Part shown: positions 48,710-58,054 of the stretch, piece after piece
Position numbering within the stretch: the first letter of the stretch is position 1
Layout of the letters: each line of letters starts with the position of its first letter
From: Couchioplanes azureus
Lineage (GTDB): Bacteria; Actinomycetota; Actinomycetes; Mycobacteriales; Micromonosporaceae
NCBI RefSeq assembly: GCF_014648355.1
Contig: NZ_BMQY01000003.1
Location: forward strand, 24,975-88,974
Length of the DNA stretch: 64,000 nt
Reading direction: 5' to 3'
The notes under the pieces: model-generated
Seen by the model: only the letters and a program-made list of their open reading frames with translations
Told to the model about the DNA's origin: nothing
Databases searched by the model: none
Translations under genes and position numbers: made by a program

Positions 48710-51283
48710 TTATCCGAATGTTCGGGGTGGCTCGTCCCGATCCACGTCCTCCGGCGGCACGGATTCGATCGAGGGCGGCGCGGACGGTTCCTCGTTCTGA
48801 CCGTCGTCCGGGCCCGTGGGGGGCTCCTCCGGCAGCGACGGCGGAGCGGGCGGGGCCGGCTCCTCGTCGTCACCACCGCTGCCGTTGCCGTTCCCGGTGC
48901 CGGGCTGCTCCCCACCGGTGTTCCCCGGCGGGCCGCCGGACGACGGGGTACCGGGCGCCGGGGGCTGCTGCTGCCCGGGCGGCACCGGCACCGGCACGAC
49001 CACGCCGCTCGGGTCGATGGAGATGCCCGGCTGCGGCGAGCGCTTCGACGGCACCGGGCCGAGCCGCACCGTGCCGTTGCTCAGGTGCTCGACCGGCCGG
49101 GACGGCTCACCGGGCTTCGGCGACACGAACGTCTCGCAGGTCTGCCCGTCGAGCTGGAACACCATCGGGGCGGCGTTGCTGGCCTTGTACCGGCCGGTGA
49201 ACTGCATGGTCTCGGTCGCCTGCGGGCTCAGCACCCTGCCGGTCTCCACGGTCACGGCGCGCGACTGCTGGTCGAGCCGGAGCTTGCCGTTGCCGGAGAC
49301 CACCTGGTCGCCCGGCATGAGGAACCAGAGCTTCCAGTCCTTGATCGCCTTCATGTCGCGGTTGGCGATGGTGACGGCGGCCTTGAACCGGCCGCCGTCG
49401 TCGGACCAGACCGCGTAGCTGACCACGCACTTGCTGGCGCCGGTGAGCTGGGTCGGCTGCGGGCCGGCGGCGTTGGCCACCACATTGCGGGGCGACCCAC
49501 CGGCCGCCTGGCCCAGCGCCCACGCGCCGGCCCCGACCACCAGCGCGACCGAGCCCGCCACGACGAGGAGCCGGCGTCGCGGGGTCGCACCGGCCCAGCC
49601 GCCGGGCGTCCCGGGCGGCGCTTGCGCGACGGGCCGGTTCGGCGGGCCCCCCGCGTCCGCACGGGGCGGCGCCCCGGCGCCGTCGGGACCCGTCGGTGCC
49701 GGGCCCGCCATCCCGCCGAAGGCCGGACGCAGGGCCGGCCCCGCGGCGGCACCGGACGTGGCCGAAGCACCGAACGCACCCGCCATGTCGGCATCGTCCG
49801 GGCCCGGAGACAGCAGTCCCGAAGGCGCCGGGGTCCCGGAGACGGACCCCGGGAACACCGGGCCCGCGGACGCCGGAGCGGCCGGACCGGCCGCCGGCGT
49901 GACGTGCGGCAGCGGGCCGAAGCGGCTGTTGCGCCCGCCGCGCTGCGGCGGCGTGGTCGGCCCGGCCGGTGCGTTGTTCGCCGCGTGAGCGGGCGCACCC
50001 ACGGCCGCCGCGGCGGACATCGGGGAGGCGGGTTCGGCCCCCGCCGGAGAATCCCGCTCGTCCTGCACCGGGACAGCCGCCACGCCGAAATCCGCGGCAC
50101 CCGCCAGGGAGCCACCCGCACCCGCCAGGGAGCCCCCAGCACCCGCCAGGGAGCCCGCAGCACCCGCGAGGGAGCCCGCAGCACCCGCGAGGGAGTCGTC
50201 GGCGCCCGGGATGGCCGCGCCCGGAATACCGGCGCCGGGCACCGCGGCGCCGGGAACACCGCCGCCGGGCGCGGCGGCACCAGGGACGGCCGCGATGCCC
50301 CGGCCGGCCTGGGCCTCGGAGGCCGGCGCCTGCGCGGCACGGAGCCGGCCGGCGACGTCGGCGTACGAGTGCGCGGTCGGCAGGATCGTGGTGTCCTCGC
50401 CGTTGTCGGCCCACTCCGGCACGAACGCCCGGGCTGCGGGCACGCCGGCGGAGACCGTGCCGAGGACGTGGGCGAGCTCGGCGCTGGACGGGCGGTCGGA
50501 GGGCCGCTTCTCCAGGCACCGGGCGATCAGGGCGGACACCGCGGCGGGCAGCCCCTCGACCGGCGGCAGTGGCTCGGGCTCGGTGTACTGGTGGGCGCGC
50601 AGCAGCGCGGTCGTGGTGCCGACGTCCCAGGGGAGCTGGCCGATCAGGGTGCGGTAGATCAGCAGGCCGACCGCGTACACGTCGGTGGCCGGGCTGACCT
50701 GGCCGCCCTCGAGCCGTTCGGGCGCGAGGTAGGCCGGCGTGCCGAGCAGGCTGCCGTCCGGGTCGATGTCGTTCTCGCCGATCAGGGCCGAGATGCCGAA
50801 GTCGACGACCTTGGCGCCCGCGGGCGTGAGCATGACGTTGGCCGGGGTGACGTCGCGGTGCACGATGCCGCGCGCGTGGGCGGCGGCCAGCGCGGCGGCC
50901 ACCTCGGAGGTGACGCGGACGGCCGCCGGCCAGGGCAGGCGGCGGGAGCGGGCCAGCACGGCGGCGAGCGACTCGCCGTCGACCAGCTCCATGACGACGT
51001 ACGGGACCGGCTCACCGTCGACGGTGGTCGCCTCGCCGTAGTCGTACACATTGGTGATGTGCGGGTGGCTCAGGCGCGCGGCGGCCTGGGCCTCCGCCCG
51101 CAGCCGGCGCCGGAACGAGGGATCTGCGCTGCTCGACGGTGGCAGGACCTTGACCGCCACCTGCCGCCCGAGGACCTCGTCGAAGCCCCGCCACACCACT
51201 GACATCCCGCCGGCGCCGAGCCGCTCGACCAGTCGGTACCGACCGGCCAGCAGGCTCGAACCGGGCAGGTCCGTCGTGCTCAT
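48710..51283 (-). CDS. transmembrane Ser/Thr protein kinase with extracytoplasmic CBM2-like domain
   Basis: This 857-residue kinase has a PknB-type domain at about 10-275: P-loop LVERLGAGGMSVVWRGFDEV, VAVKVLPP Lys, HRDVTPANVML catalytic loop, VDFGISA, LLGTPAYLAPERL. The usual Lys of HRDxKPxN is Thr here. A long Ala/Gly/Pro juxtamembrane linker follows, with 21-bp repeats near 50095-50190 encoding LAGAAGS. One membrane helix lies at about 570-592. Outside, residues about 618-714 resemble a cellulose-binding CBM2 module: CVVSYAVWSDDGGRF, DWKLWFLMPG and VFQLDGQTC with terminal Cys pair. A Pro/Glu-rich tail ends it. ATG 51283 is chosen as it starts at the kinase. Confidence 0.9.
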   Translation of the reverse strand: MSTTDLPGSSLLAGRYRLVERLGAGGMSVVWRGFDEVLGRQVAVKVLPPSSSADPSFRRRLRAEAQAAARLSHPHITNVYDYGEATTVDGEPVPYVVMELVDGESLAAVLARSRRLPWPAAVRVTSEVAAALAAAHARGIVHRDVTPANVMLTPAGAKVVDFGISALIGENDIDPDGSLLGTPAYLAPERLEGGQVSPATDVYAVGLLIYRTLIGQLPWDVGTTTALLRAHQYTEPEPLPPVEGLPAAVSALIARCLEKRPSDRPSSAELAHVLGTVSAGVPAARAFVPEWADNGEDTTILPTAHSYADVAGRLRAAQAPASEAQAGRGIAAVPGAAAPGGGVPGAAVPGAGIPGAAIPGADDSLAGAAGSLAGAAGSLAGAGGSLAGAGGSLAGAADFGVAAVPVQDERDSPAGAEPASPMSAAAAVGAPAHAANNAPAGPTTPPQRGGRNSRFGPLPHVTPAAGPAAPASAGPVFPGSVSGTPAPSGLLSPGPDDADMAGAFGASATSGAAAGPALRPAFGGMAGPAPTGPDGAGAPPRADAGGPPNRPVAQAPPGTPGGWAGATPRRRLLVVAGSVALVVGAGAWALGQAAGGSPRNVVANAAGPQPTQLTGASKCVVSYAVWSDDGGRFKAAVTIANRDMKAIKDWKLWFLMPGDQVVSGNGKLRLDQQSRAVTVETGRVLSPQATETMQFTGRYKASNAAPMVFQLDGQTCETFVSPKPGEPSRPVEHLSNGTVRLGPVPSKRSPQPGISIDPSGVVVPVPVPPGQQQPPAPGTPSSGGPPGNTGGEQPGTGNGNGSGGDDEEPAPPAPPSLPEEPPTGPDDGQNEEPSAPPSIESVPPEDVDRDEPPRTFG

Positions 51284-51811
51284 GTGCCCCCACATGCGCG
51301 ATCGGATGAAACACCGGGAGCACACCGCCATGTGTCCCGGCGCCGGGGCGACTACCGGTCCGGCGTCGGACCGAAATGCGTTCCCCATCGACGGCCAGGA
51401 TCGTAGCCGACAATCGGCTTCCGCCTCGACCGATGGAGGCCGCGGATGACCTGCGGCTCGTCACGATCCGTTCCATCGCGTGCGCCCGCGGTGTGCGTCT
51501 CGGAGCGGGCCCGAAAGGCCTGGTCAGGCCAGTGTGGATGATCATGCCTGGTGGCCGTTGCGGCTATTGCCCGCTTCGTCGGTACTTGCGGGTATCCCCC
51601 GATAGGGAGGCATCCACAAGGGAATGAGCACGGGCAGTCATGCTTGCATCACACTCGGCGATATTTGACCACCCGTGGCCGCTGCTCACCGAGGGTGCCC
51701 GCGGCAACCTCCGCGAGGGGCAGTGACCTGCGCCACCCCGCCCGATCGGATGAAAGTTCGGCGCCGATCATGTCTTATTGGGGCCGCTCACCGGAACGTA
51801 GGACAAATGGG
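51284..51811. other. intergenic region without recognisable gene
   Basis: This 528-bp gap separates the kinase start from the cphA end. Short frames here are antisense or extensions of neighbours. I found no tRNA, repeat or clear promoter, although the kinase promoter must lie at its left side. Confidence 0.5.
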
Positions 51812-54556
51812 TCAGCCGACGCCGGCCGCGGAGTCGAGGACGCCGGGGCGGCCGCGCCCCGCGAGGCTCACCGGCGCGTGCCGCAGGCCGGCCACCGGCG
51901 GCGTGTCCACCGGCACCGCGCCCAGCTCCTCGAGGTAACCGAGCATCGGCGCGAGCTTCTCGTAGAGCACCAGCACGACGTCACCCGGCGCGGCCAGACG
52001 CACGGCCTCGTCGACCGCCGCCCGGAAACCCTCGGCACGCACCGCGCGCAGGTTCGGCCGCCGTCCGCGCATCTCGCGCTCGATCAGCGCCGACACCTCT
52101 CCCGGCTCCCGCCCGCGGTCGTCCTCGTCGTCGTAGAGGACCGCCCGCGTGACGCCGTCGGCGAGCACCTGCGCCGACGCGGCGAGCAGGTCGTCGCGGC
52201 GGTCGCCCGGCAGCGTCACCGCCGCGACGCAGCGGCCCGGACCGTAGAGGCGCTCGAGCGTCCGCAGCACCGCCGCGATCGCGGCCGGGTTGTGCGCATA
52301 GTCGACGAAGAGGCTCACGTCGCCGAGGCGCAGCACCGTGCCGCGGCCGGGGTTGTGCACGCGCGGCTCGAAGTCGGCCAGGCGCTCGGCGACCACGCGC
52401 GCCGGGGCGCCGAGGGCCCGCGCCGTCGCGATCGCGGCCAGCGCGTTGACGGCCGCGTACGGCGCCGCTCCCCCGAACGTGCCGGGCACCTCCGCGACCC
52501 GCACCAGCGGCGTGCGCCGCGCCCCGGTCGCCTGCACCAGCCAGCCGTCCTGGATCAGGTACGCCATTCCGCCCCGGCCGAGGTGACTCACGAGCACGGG
52601 CTGCGCCGGATCGGCGCCGAACCAGACGATGCGCTTGCGGTCGGCGCGTACCCGGGGCCGGTCCGCCAGGCAGCGCACCCACGGGTCGTCGGCGTTGAGC
52701 ACGAGCGTGCCCCCGTCCCGGACCCGCTCCGCCACCAGCGCCTTGACGTGGGCCACGTCCTCGATCGACTCCAGCCCGTCCTGGCCGAAGTGGTCCGCGG
52801 TGATGTTGGTGATCACGCCGACGTCGCTCCAGTCGTACCCGAGGCCGCGGCGCAGCATGCCGCCGCGCGCGGTCTCCAGGACCGCGGCCTGCACCCCCGG
52901 GTCGCCGAGGACCATCTGGGCCGAGCGCGGCCCGGTCGCGTCGCCGCGGTAGACGACGCGCCCGTCGATGCTCACCCCGTCGGTCGTGGTCAGCCCGATC
53001 TGCACCCCGGCGCCGGCGAGCAGGTGCGCCGCCATCCGCGCCACGGACGTCTTGCCGTTGGTGCCGGTGACCGCGGCGACCGGGATCCGGCCGTCGGAGC
53101 CGCCCGGGAACATCGCCCGTACGATCGCGTCGCCCACGTCACGGGCCCGCCCGCGCACCGGCGCCAGGTGCATGCGCAACCCCGGTACGGCGTTCACCTC
53201 GATGACGCCCGCCGTGGCCTCGTCGGGGTCGCCGCTGGGCGGCACGGGCGCGGCGATGTCCGGCAGGCGCAGGTCGACGCCGGCGACGTCCAGTCCGACG
53301 ACCGCGGCCACCCGCAGGCAGAGCCGGGCCACGTCGGGATGGACGCGGTCGGTGACGTCGCAGGCGGTGCCGCCCGTGGAGAGGTTGGCGTTGTCGCGCA
53401 ACCACACCTGGCGACCCGCGTCGGGTACGGAGTCGACGGTGCAGTTCTGCCGGGCCAGGACGGCGTCCGCGGTGTCGTCGAGGGCGATGCGGGTCAGCGC
53501 CCGGGAGTGCCCCAGGCCCCGCCGCGGGTCGGCGTTGACCCGCGCGACCAGCTCCGCGACGGTGTGCTGCCCGTCCCCGACGACGTGGGCGGCGGTCCGC
53601 TCGGCCGCGGCGACCACCTCGCCCGCCACCACCAGCACCCGGTAGTCCCGGCCGGCGAGCTGGCGCTCCACCACCACGTCCGCGCCGGCCGCCGCGCACG
53701 CGGCCGCGACCTCCTCGCGGGTACGCAGGTTCAGTGCCACGTGCTCGCCCTGCCGGCCCCGACGCGGCTTGACCACGACCGGGGCGCCGAGGCGTTCGAA
53801 CAGCCGCACGGCCTCTTCCGCGCCGTGCGCCGCGCCGCCGGGGGCGACCGGGATGCCCGCGTCGCCGAGCAGCCGGCGGGTCACGAGCTTGTCGGCGGCG
53901 ACGTCGATGCCGACGCCACCGGTGCGGTCGGTCATCGCGGCCCAGACGAGGCGGCGGCGGGCGCCCCAGCCCAGGCGCAGGAGGCTGAGGTCGCCGTACC
54001 GTTCGACCGGGATGCCGCGGCGGCGGGCGGCCGTGATGATGGCCGTGGTGCTGGGGCCGGTCGCCTCCCGCTCGGCGCGGGCGGCCAGGTCGCCCAGCCG
54101 CCCGGAGAGGTCGGCGGCGGACACCGAGGCGCCCGAGGCCACCGTGGTGACCAGCTCGACCGCGGCCTCGAGGAGCCGCTCGGGCAGGGTGGACTCCGGC
54201 GACTCGTCGCGCGGGCACTCCACGATGAGGTCGTAGACGCCCGGCTCCGGGGTCGACACCGTACGCCCGAAGCTCACGTCCCGCCCGATGCGCTGGGACA
54301 GTTCGAGCGCCACGTGCTCGGTGACGTGCCCGAAGTAGGTGCCGCCGCGCATCCGGCTCACGAAGCCGCCCGGGGCGCCGGCCGCACAGTGGTGCTCGGC
54401 CAGCCCCGGCAGCACCCGCAGCAACCGCTCGGCGAAGCCCGTGACGTCCGTGGTCTCCAGTCCGGTGAGCTCGTCGAGCCGCACCCTCGCCACCGCGGCG
54501 GGCCGGGACAGGTGGACGTTGGGGCCGCGCAGGTGACGCAGGCTGAGAATCTTCAT
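51812..54556 (-). CDS. cphA: cyanophycin synthetase
   Basis: CphA builds cyanophycin, a poly-aspartate backbone with arginine side chains, used as nitrogen store. The 914-residue protein has a CphA N-terminal domain (MKILSLRHLRGPNVHLSRPA), an ATP-grasp domain with VVVKPRRGRQGEHVALNL and VIEVNAVPGLRMHLAPV, and a Mur-ligase-like domain with VAAVTGTNGKTSVARMAAHL, VVYRGDATGPRSAQMVL and VDYAHNPAAIAAVL. The length is close to other CphA1 proteins, and the key ATP sites are intact. It overlaps cphB by 4 bp. Confidence 0.95.
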   Translation of the reverse strand: MKILSLRHLRGPNVHLSRPAAVARVRLDELTGLETTDVTGFAERLLRVLPGLAEHHCAAGAPGGFVSRMRGGTYFGHVTEHVALELSQRIGRDVSFGRTVSTPEPGVYDLIVECPRDESPESTLPERLLEAAVELVTTVASGASVSAADLSGRLGDLAARAEREATGPSTTAIITAARRRGIPVERYGDLSLLRLGWGARRRLVWAAMTDRTGGVGIDVAADKLVTRRLLGDAGIPVAPGGAAHGAEEAVRLFERLGAPVVVKPRRGRQGEHVALNLRTREEVAAACAAAGADVVVERQLAGRDYRVLVVAGEVVAAAERTAAHVVGDGQHTVAELVARVNADPRRGLGHSRALTRIALDDTADAVLARQNCTVDSVPDAGRQVWLRDNANLSTGGTACDVTDRVHPDVARLCLRVAAVVGLDVAGVDLRLPDIAAPVPPSGDPDEATAGVIEVNAVPGLRMHLAPVRGRARDVGDAIVRAMFPGGSDGRIPVAAVTGTNGKTSVARMAAHLLAGAGVQIGLTTTDGVSIDGRVVYRGDATGPRSAQMVLGDPGVQAAVLETARGGMLRRGLGYDWSDVGVITNITADHFGQDGLESIEDVAHVKALVAERVRDGGTLVLNADDPWVRCLADRPRVRADRKRIVWFGADPAQPVLVSHLGRGGMAYLIQDGWLVQATGARRTPLVRVAEVPGTFGGAAPYAAVNALAAIATARALGAPARVVAERLADFEPRVHNPGRGTVLRLGDVSLFVDYAHNPAAIAAVLRTLERLYGPGRCVAAVTLPGDRRDDLLAASAQVLADGVTRAVLYDDEDDRGREPGEVSALIEREMRGRRPNLRAVRAEGFRAAVDEAVRLAAPGDVVLVLYEKLAPMLGYLEELGAVPVDTPPVAGLRHAPVSLAGRGRPGVLDSAAGVG

Positions 54557-55371
54557 CGGACGGATCCCCGTTCCCGGTCGGCCCCGTCGACGATCGAGGG
54601 GCGGCGGCTGGACAGTTCGAAGGTGCTGCCGGCCGGCAGCACGTGCAGGCGCGCCCCGGCGAGCGCGATGGGCCCGGAGGCCGGGACGTGGATGTCGGTG
54701 GCCGCGCCGGCGTCGACCACGGTGACCGTGCCGGAGCCGAGCACCTCGAAGTGGTCGCCGTCGGCGAGGATCGCGGTGTCCTCGTCGATCCCGAGCCCGA
54801 GCTCGTGCGGGTAGAGAGCCACGGCGCTCAGCAGCCGGTTGAGCCGGCCACGCTCGGCGAAGTGCATGTCGATCACCACGCCGGGCAGGAACTCCAGCCC
54901 GGGGCCGGTCCGTACGCCGTCGCGGGTGATCCCGGGCGCCTCGCCGCCGTGGATCATCGTGCCGGCCATCATCGCGGCGCCGGCGCTGGTGCCGCCGAGC
55001 ACGATCGTCCCGTCCCGCACGAGGGTCTGCAGGACCGAGTCCGTACGGGTCCCGCCGATGACGGTGGTGATCCGCGTCTGGTCGCCGCCGGTGAAGAACA
55101 CCCCGGTGGCGGTGGCGAGGGCCCGGACGACCTCCGGATCGTTCGCCTGCGCCCGGGTGGTGATCCGCACCCCGCGGGCCTGGCCGGCGCCGGCGCGGGT
55201 GAAGAGGCCGGCGTACTCGGCCTCGAGGACGGCGGGCTCGCCGCTGGCGGTGGCGACGACCACGATGTCGGCCGCCGGTCCGCGCGCGAGCTCCACGAAG
55301 CGCCGCAGGATGGCCGTGCCGCTGGCACCGTGGCGCTCGGCACCGCCGATGATCAGCAACCGGGCCGCCAC
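54553..55371 (-). CDS. cphB: cyanophycinase
   Basis: CphB is a Ser peptidase (S51 family) that cuts cyanophycin to beta-Asp-Arg dipeptides. The 272-residue protein has LLIIGGAERHGASGTAILRR, FFTGGDQTRITTVIGGT, and the nucleophile Ser in LGGTSAGAAMMAG at about residue 130. VIDMHFAERGRLNRLL and LGLGIDEDTAIL complete the active site. No export signal is seen, so it works in the cytosol. It precedes cphA with an ATGA overlap, making a synthesis and mobilisation operon. Confidence 0.95.
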   Translation of the reverse strand: MAARLLIIGGAERHGASGTAILRRFVELARGPAADIVVVATASGEPAVLEAEYAGLFTRAGAGQARGVRITTRAQANDPEVVRALATATGVFFTGGDQTRITTVIGGTRTDSVLQTLVRDGTIVLGGTSAGAAMMAGTMIHGGEAPGITRDGVRTGPGLEFLPGVVIDMHFAERGRLNRLLSAVALYPHELGLGIDEDTAILADGDHFEVLGSGTVTVVDAGAATDIHVPASGPIALAGARLHVLPAGSTFELSSRRPSIVDGADRERGSVR

Positions 55372-55570
55372 GACCTACCTCCTCCGCATGCCGCTGCCGG
55401 CTGCCGGCACCGGCGGGAAGCCGGGCGGCGCCGCGGTCCGTCGTCCGGCTCGGAACGCCGGGCGCGCGAGAAGAGAGCGGCTCGCTTATGAGGTTAAACG
55501 GAACAAAACCGAAACATCTGGCTAATCCATGTAGTGGGAGCTTGATACCGGTTCGTTGATCGCCCCGCGC

Positions 55571-56059
55571 TCAGCGGCGGCGGCGGGCTCCCGGGCCGGG
55601 GCGGGGCACGACGTCGCGGAACTCCGTCACCGGATGACCGCCGGCGCAGTGCAGCGCGGCGTGCACCTGCTCGCCGCAGTCGCGGTGGACCATCTCCAGC
55701 GGCGGACCTTCCGCGTCGGCCAGGTAGCGGTCGCCCCACTCCTTGACCGCGACCAGCAGCGGATACAGATCGAAACCCTTCTGGGTGAGCCGGTACTCGT
55801 GCCGCACCCGCGAACCCGGCTCCTGGTAGGGCTCCCGGCGCAGCACCCCGTGCTCGACGAGGGAGGCGAGCCGGTTGGCCAGGACCTGCCTCGGAATGTG
55901 GGTGCGTTCGCGCATGTCGGCGAAGCGGCGTACGCCGTTGAACACCTCCCGCAGCACGACGAAGGTCCATTTCTCGCCGAGCACCGCCATGGCGCGGCCG
56001 ATGGTGCAGGTCTCCACGGACCAGTCGAGGGCCTCGGGGCGCGCTGTGGTCTGGGTCAT
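55571..56059 (-). CDS. HxlR-type transcriptional regulator
   Basis: This 162-residue winged-helix regulator has the HxlR pattern: CTIGRAMAVLGEKWTFVVLR at about residue 18, FNGVRRFADMRERTHIPRQV, LANRLASLVEHGVLRREPYQ and RHEYRLTQKGFDLYPLLVAV. The single early Cys could sense oxidants or electrophiles, as in some family members. It is divergent from the PaaI-like thioesterase gene with 57 bp between them, so it probably controls that gene. Confidence 0.94.
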   Translation of the reverse strand: MTQTTARPEALDWSVETCTIGRAMAVLGEKWTFVVLREVFNGVRRFADMRERTHIPRQVLANRLASLVEHGVLRREPYQEPGSRVRHEYRLTQKGFDLYPLLVAVKEWGDRYLADAEGPPLEMVHRDCGEQVHAALHCAGGHPVTEFRDVVPRPGPGARRRR

Positions 56060-56116
56060 ACGTACAGAGGCTAGGTCTCATTGACAGACACAGCAAGCCC
56101 GTGACAGCCTGCGTCC

Positions 56117-56629
56117 ATGACGCAGACCCAGACCGCAGAACGCTCCCGGACCTTCGCGTGGTCGGACCCGGCGCAGCACGCCGCGCTGCTCGGCCGCCGC
56201 TCCGGCCTCGAGCTGCTGCAGGCCATGTCGACCGGCGAGCTGCCGCCGCCCCCGGTCATGCACATGATCGACATCGTCGGCATGGACGTCACGGAAGGCA
56301 GCGTCACGCTCCACCTGGACCCGCAGGAGTTCCACTACAACCCGCTCGGCACCGTGCACGGCGGCGTGCTCTCCACGCTGCTCGACACGGCCGCCGCGTG
56401 CTCGGTGCACTCGACGCTGCCGGCCGGGGTGGGCTACACCAGCCTGGACCTCACCGTGAAGTTCCTGCGCCCGGTCACGGTCGCCTCGGGACGGCTGACG
56501 ACGACCGGCACGGTGCTGCAACGCGGGCGGCGCACGGCCCTGGCCGAGGCCCGGATGACCGACGCCACCGGCCGCCTGGTCGCCCACGCGACCTCCAGCT
56601 GCATGCTCTTCGAGGCCGGCGCGCACTGA
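56117..56629 (+). CDS. PaaI-family hotdog thioesterase
   Basis: This 170-residue hotdog protein hydrolyses acyl- or aryl-CoA esters. The family core is HYNPLGTVHGGVLSTLLDTA, with the catalytic Asp/Glu-type residue in the helix, then TSLDLTVKFLRPVTVASGRL. The N-terminal tail (MTQTQTAERSR) is extra. It is divergent from the HxlR regulator; such HxlR-thioesterase pairs are common. The acyl group is unknown. Confidence 0.92.
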   Translation: MTQTQTAERSRTFAWSDPAQHAALLGRRSGLELLQAMSTGELPPPPVMHMIDIVGMDVTEGSVTLHLDPQEFHYNPLGTVHGGVLSTLLDTAAACSVHSTLPAGVGYTSLDLTVKFLRPVTVASGRLTTTGTVLQRGRRTALAEARMTDATGRLVAHATSSCMLFEAGAH

Positions 56630-56645
56630 CCCCGCCGCACCCGGC

Positions 56646-56682
56646 ACAGCCCGCGCGACCGGAGAAGGCCGGCGCGGGCTGT
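56646..56682. terminator. bidirectional terminator between PaaI-like gene and hisS
   Basis: ACAGCCCGCGC and GCGCGGGCTGT form a perfect 11-bp stem, with a smaller inner CCGG/CCGG hairpin. It lies 17 bp after the thioesterase stop and 14 bp before the end of hisS, serving both convergent genes. Confidence 0.75.
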
Positions 56683-56695
56683 TCGGTGTGGACGG

Positions 56696-58030
56696 TCAGC
56701 TCGCGCTGATCGCCGGCAGGAGATCCTCCGCCGGGGGCGTCCAGCTCGCGGCGTCCGCCTCGACCTGCTCACCCGAGCGGATGTCCTTGACCGTGTCCGG
56801 CTCGCCGTCGGCGCCCGGGAACCACACGTACGGAATGCCGCGCCGCTCGGCGAAGCGGATCTGCTTGCCGAACTTCGCCGCGGACGGCGCCACCTCGGTG
56901 CTGATCCGCCGGGAGCGCAGGCCCTGGGCGATCTTGTCGCAGCGCCCCCGCATCTCCTCCTGCGGCAGCGCGACCACGACGCACGTCGGGACGCTGCGCG
57001 AGACGGTCAGCGCCTGGTGGCCGAAGAGCAGGCCGAGCATCCGGGAGACGCCGATGGAGATGCCCACGCCCGGGAAGCGTTCGCTGCCCGTCGACGCCAG
57101 GTTCTCGTACCGGCCGCCGGAGCAGATCGAGCCGAAGCGCTCGTACCCCCGCAGCTGGGTCTCGTAGACGGTCCCGGTGTAGTAGTCGAGCCCGCGGGCG
57201 ATCTTGAGTTCGGCCCGGACCAGCCCGGGCGAGTGCTCCGCGGCGGTCTCGACCACCCGCGCCAGCTCCTCGAGCCCCTCGTCGAGCAGCTCGTCGTCCA
57301 CATTGAGCTTGCGGACCCGGTCCACGAAGGAGCCGTCCTCCGCCGAGATCTCGGCGAGCCGCAGGCAGGCGTCGATCTGGGCCGGCGTCGCCCCGGCCTG
57401 GCCGGCCAGCAGGTCGCCGACCTTCGCCGGGCCGATCTTGTCGAGCTTGTCGATGATGCGGAGCACCTCGCCGGGGTCCGCCAGGCCGATCCCGCGGTAG
57501 AAGCCCTCGCACACCTTGCGGTTGTTCACCAGGATCGTGGCCGGCGGGATCGGCAGCGACCGGAACGCGTCGCCGATCACCAGCGGCATCTCGGTGTCGT
57601 AGTGGAACGGCAGGGTGTCGCGGTCCACCACGTCGATGTCGGCCTGCAGGAACTCGCGGTAGCGGCCCTCCTGCGGACGCTCGCCGCGCCACACCTTCTG
57701 GATCTGGTATCGCCGGAACGGGAACTGCAGCTTGCCGCTGTTCTCCAGCACGAACCGCGCGAACGGCACGGTCAGGTCGAAGTGCAGGCCGAGCGCGTCG
57801 TCGCCGCCGCCGGTGGCCGGGTCCTCCTGCAGGCGGCGCAGGACGTACACCTCCTTGGAGGTCTCGCCCTTGCGCAGCAGCTGGTCCATCGGTTCGACGG
57901 CGCGGGTCTCGAGCGGGGCGAAGCCGTACAGCTCGAAGGTGGCGCGGATGCGCTCGACGACGTTCTGCTCGATCATCCGCTGGGCGGGCAGCCACTCCGG
58001 GAAGCCGGAGATGGGCGTGGGCTTGCTCAT
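56696..58030 (-). CDS. hisS: histidyl-tRNA synthetase
   Basis: HisRS charges tRNA-His. The 444-residue class II enzyme has GFPEWLPAQRMIEQNVVERI, motif 2 around FRRYQIQKVWRGERPQEGRY, the HisRS-specific ELKIARGLDYYTGTVYET, motif 3 GVGISIGVSRMLGLL, and a C-terminal anticodon domain (VPTCVVVALPQEEMRGRCDK). The N-terminus MSKPTPISGFPEW is typical for actinobacteria. It follows the MBL hydrolase gene by 24 bp. Confidence 0.97.
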   Translation of the reverse strand: MSKPTPISGFPEWLPAQRMIEQNVVERIRATFELYGFAPLETRAVEPMDQLLRKGETSKEVYVLRRLQEDPATGGGDDALGLHFDLTVPFARFVLENSGKLQFPFRRYQIQKVWRGERPQEGRYREFLQADIDVVDRDTLPFHYDTEMPLVIGDAFRSLPIPPATILVNNRKVCEGFYRGIGLADPGEVLRIIDKLDKIGPAKVGDLLAGQAGATPAQIDACLRLAEISAEDGSFVDRVRKLNVDDELLDEGLEELARVVETAAEHSPGLVRAELKIARGLDYYTGTVYETQLRGYERFGSICSGGRYENLASTGSERFPGVGISIGVSRMLGLLFGHQALTVSRSVPTCVVVALPQEEMRGRCDKIAQGLRSRRISTEVAPSAAKFGKQIRFAERRGIPYVWFPGADGEPDTVKDIRSGEQVEADAASWTPPAEDLLPAISAS

Positions 58031-58054
58031 GGTGCTTGTTCTCCTAGCGAGGGT

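Noticed and set aside
48086..51202. Plus-strand open frame of 1,038 codons
   Set aside because: It runs antisense to the kinase gene, whose motifs are intact; the frame is Arg/Gly-rich without any recognisable domain.
51284..51811. Possible RNA gene or small peptide in the gap before the kinase
   Set aside because: No cloverleaf, conserved motif or ribosome site with a plausible frame was found by eye.
51551..54814. Plus-strand open frame of 1,087 codons
   Set aside because: It is antisense to cphA, which has all its motifs.
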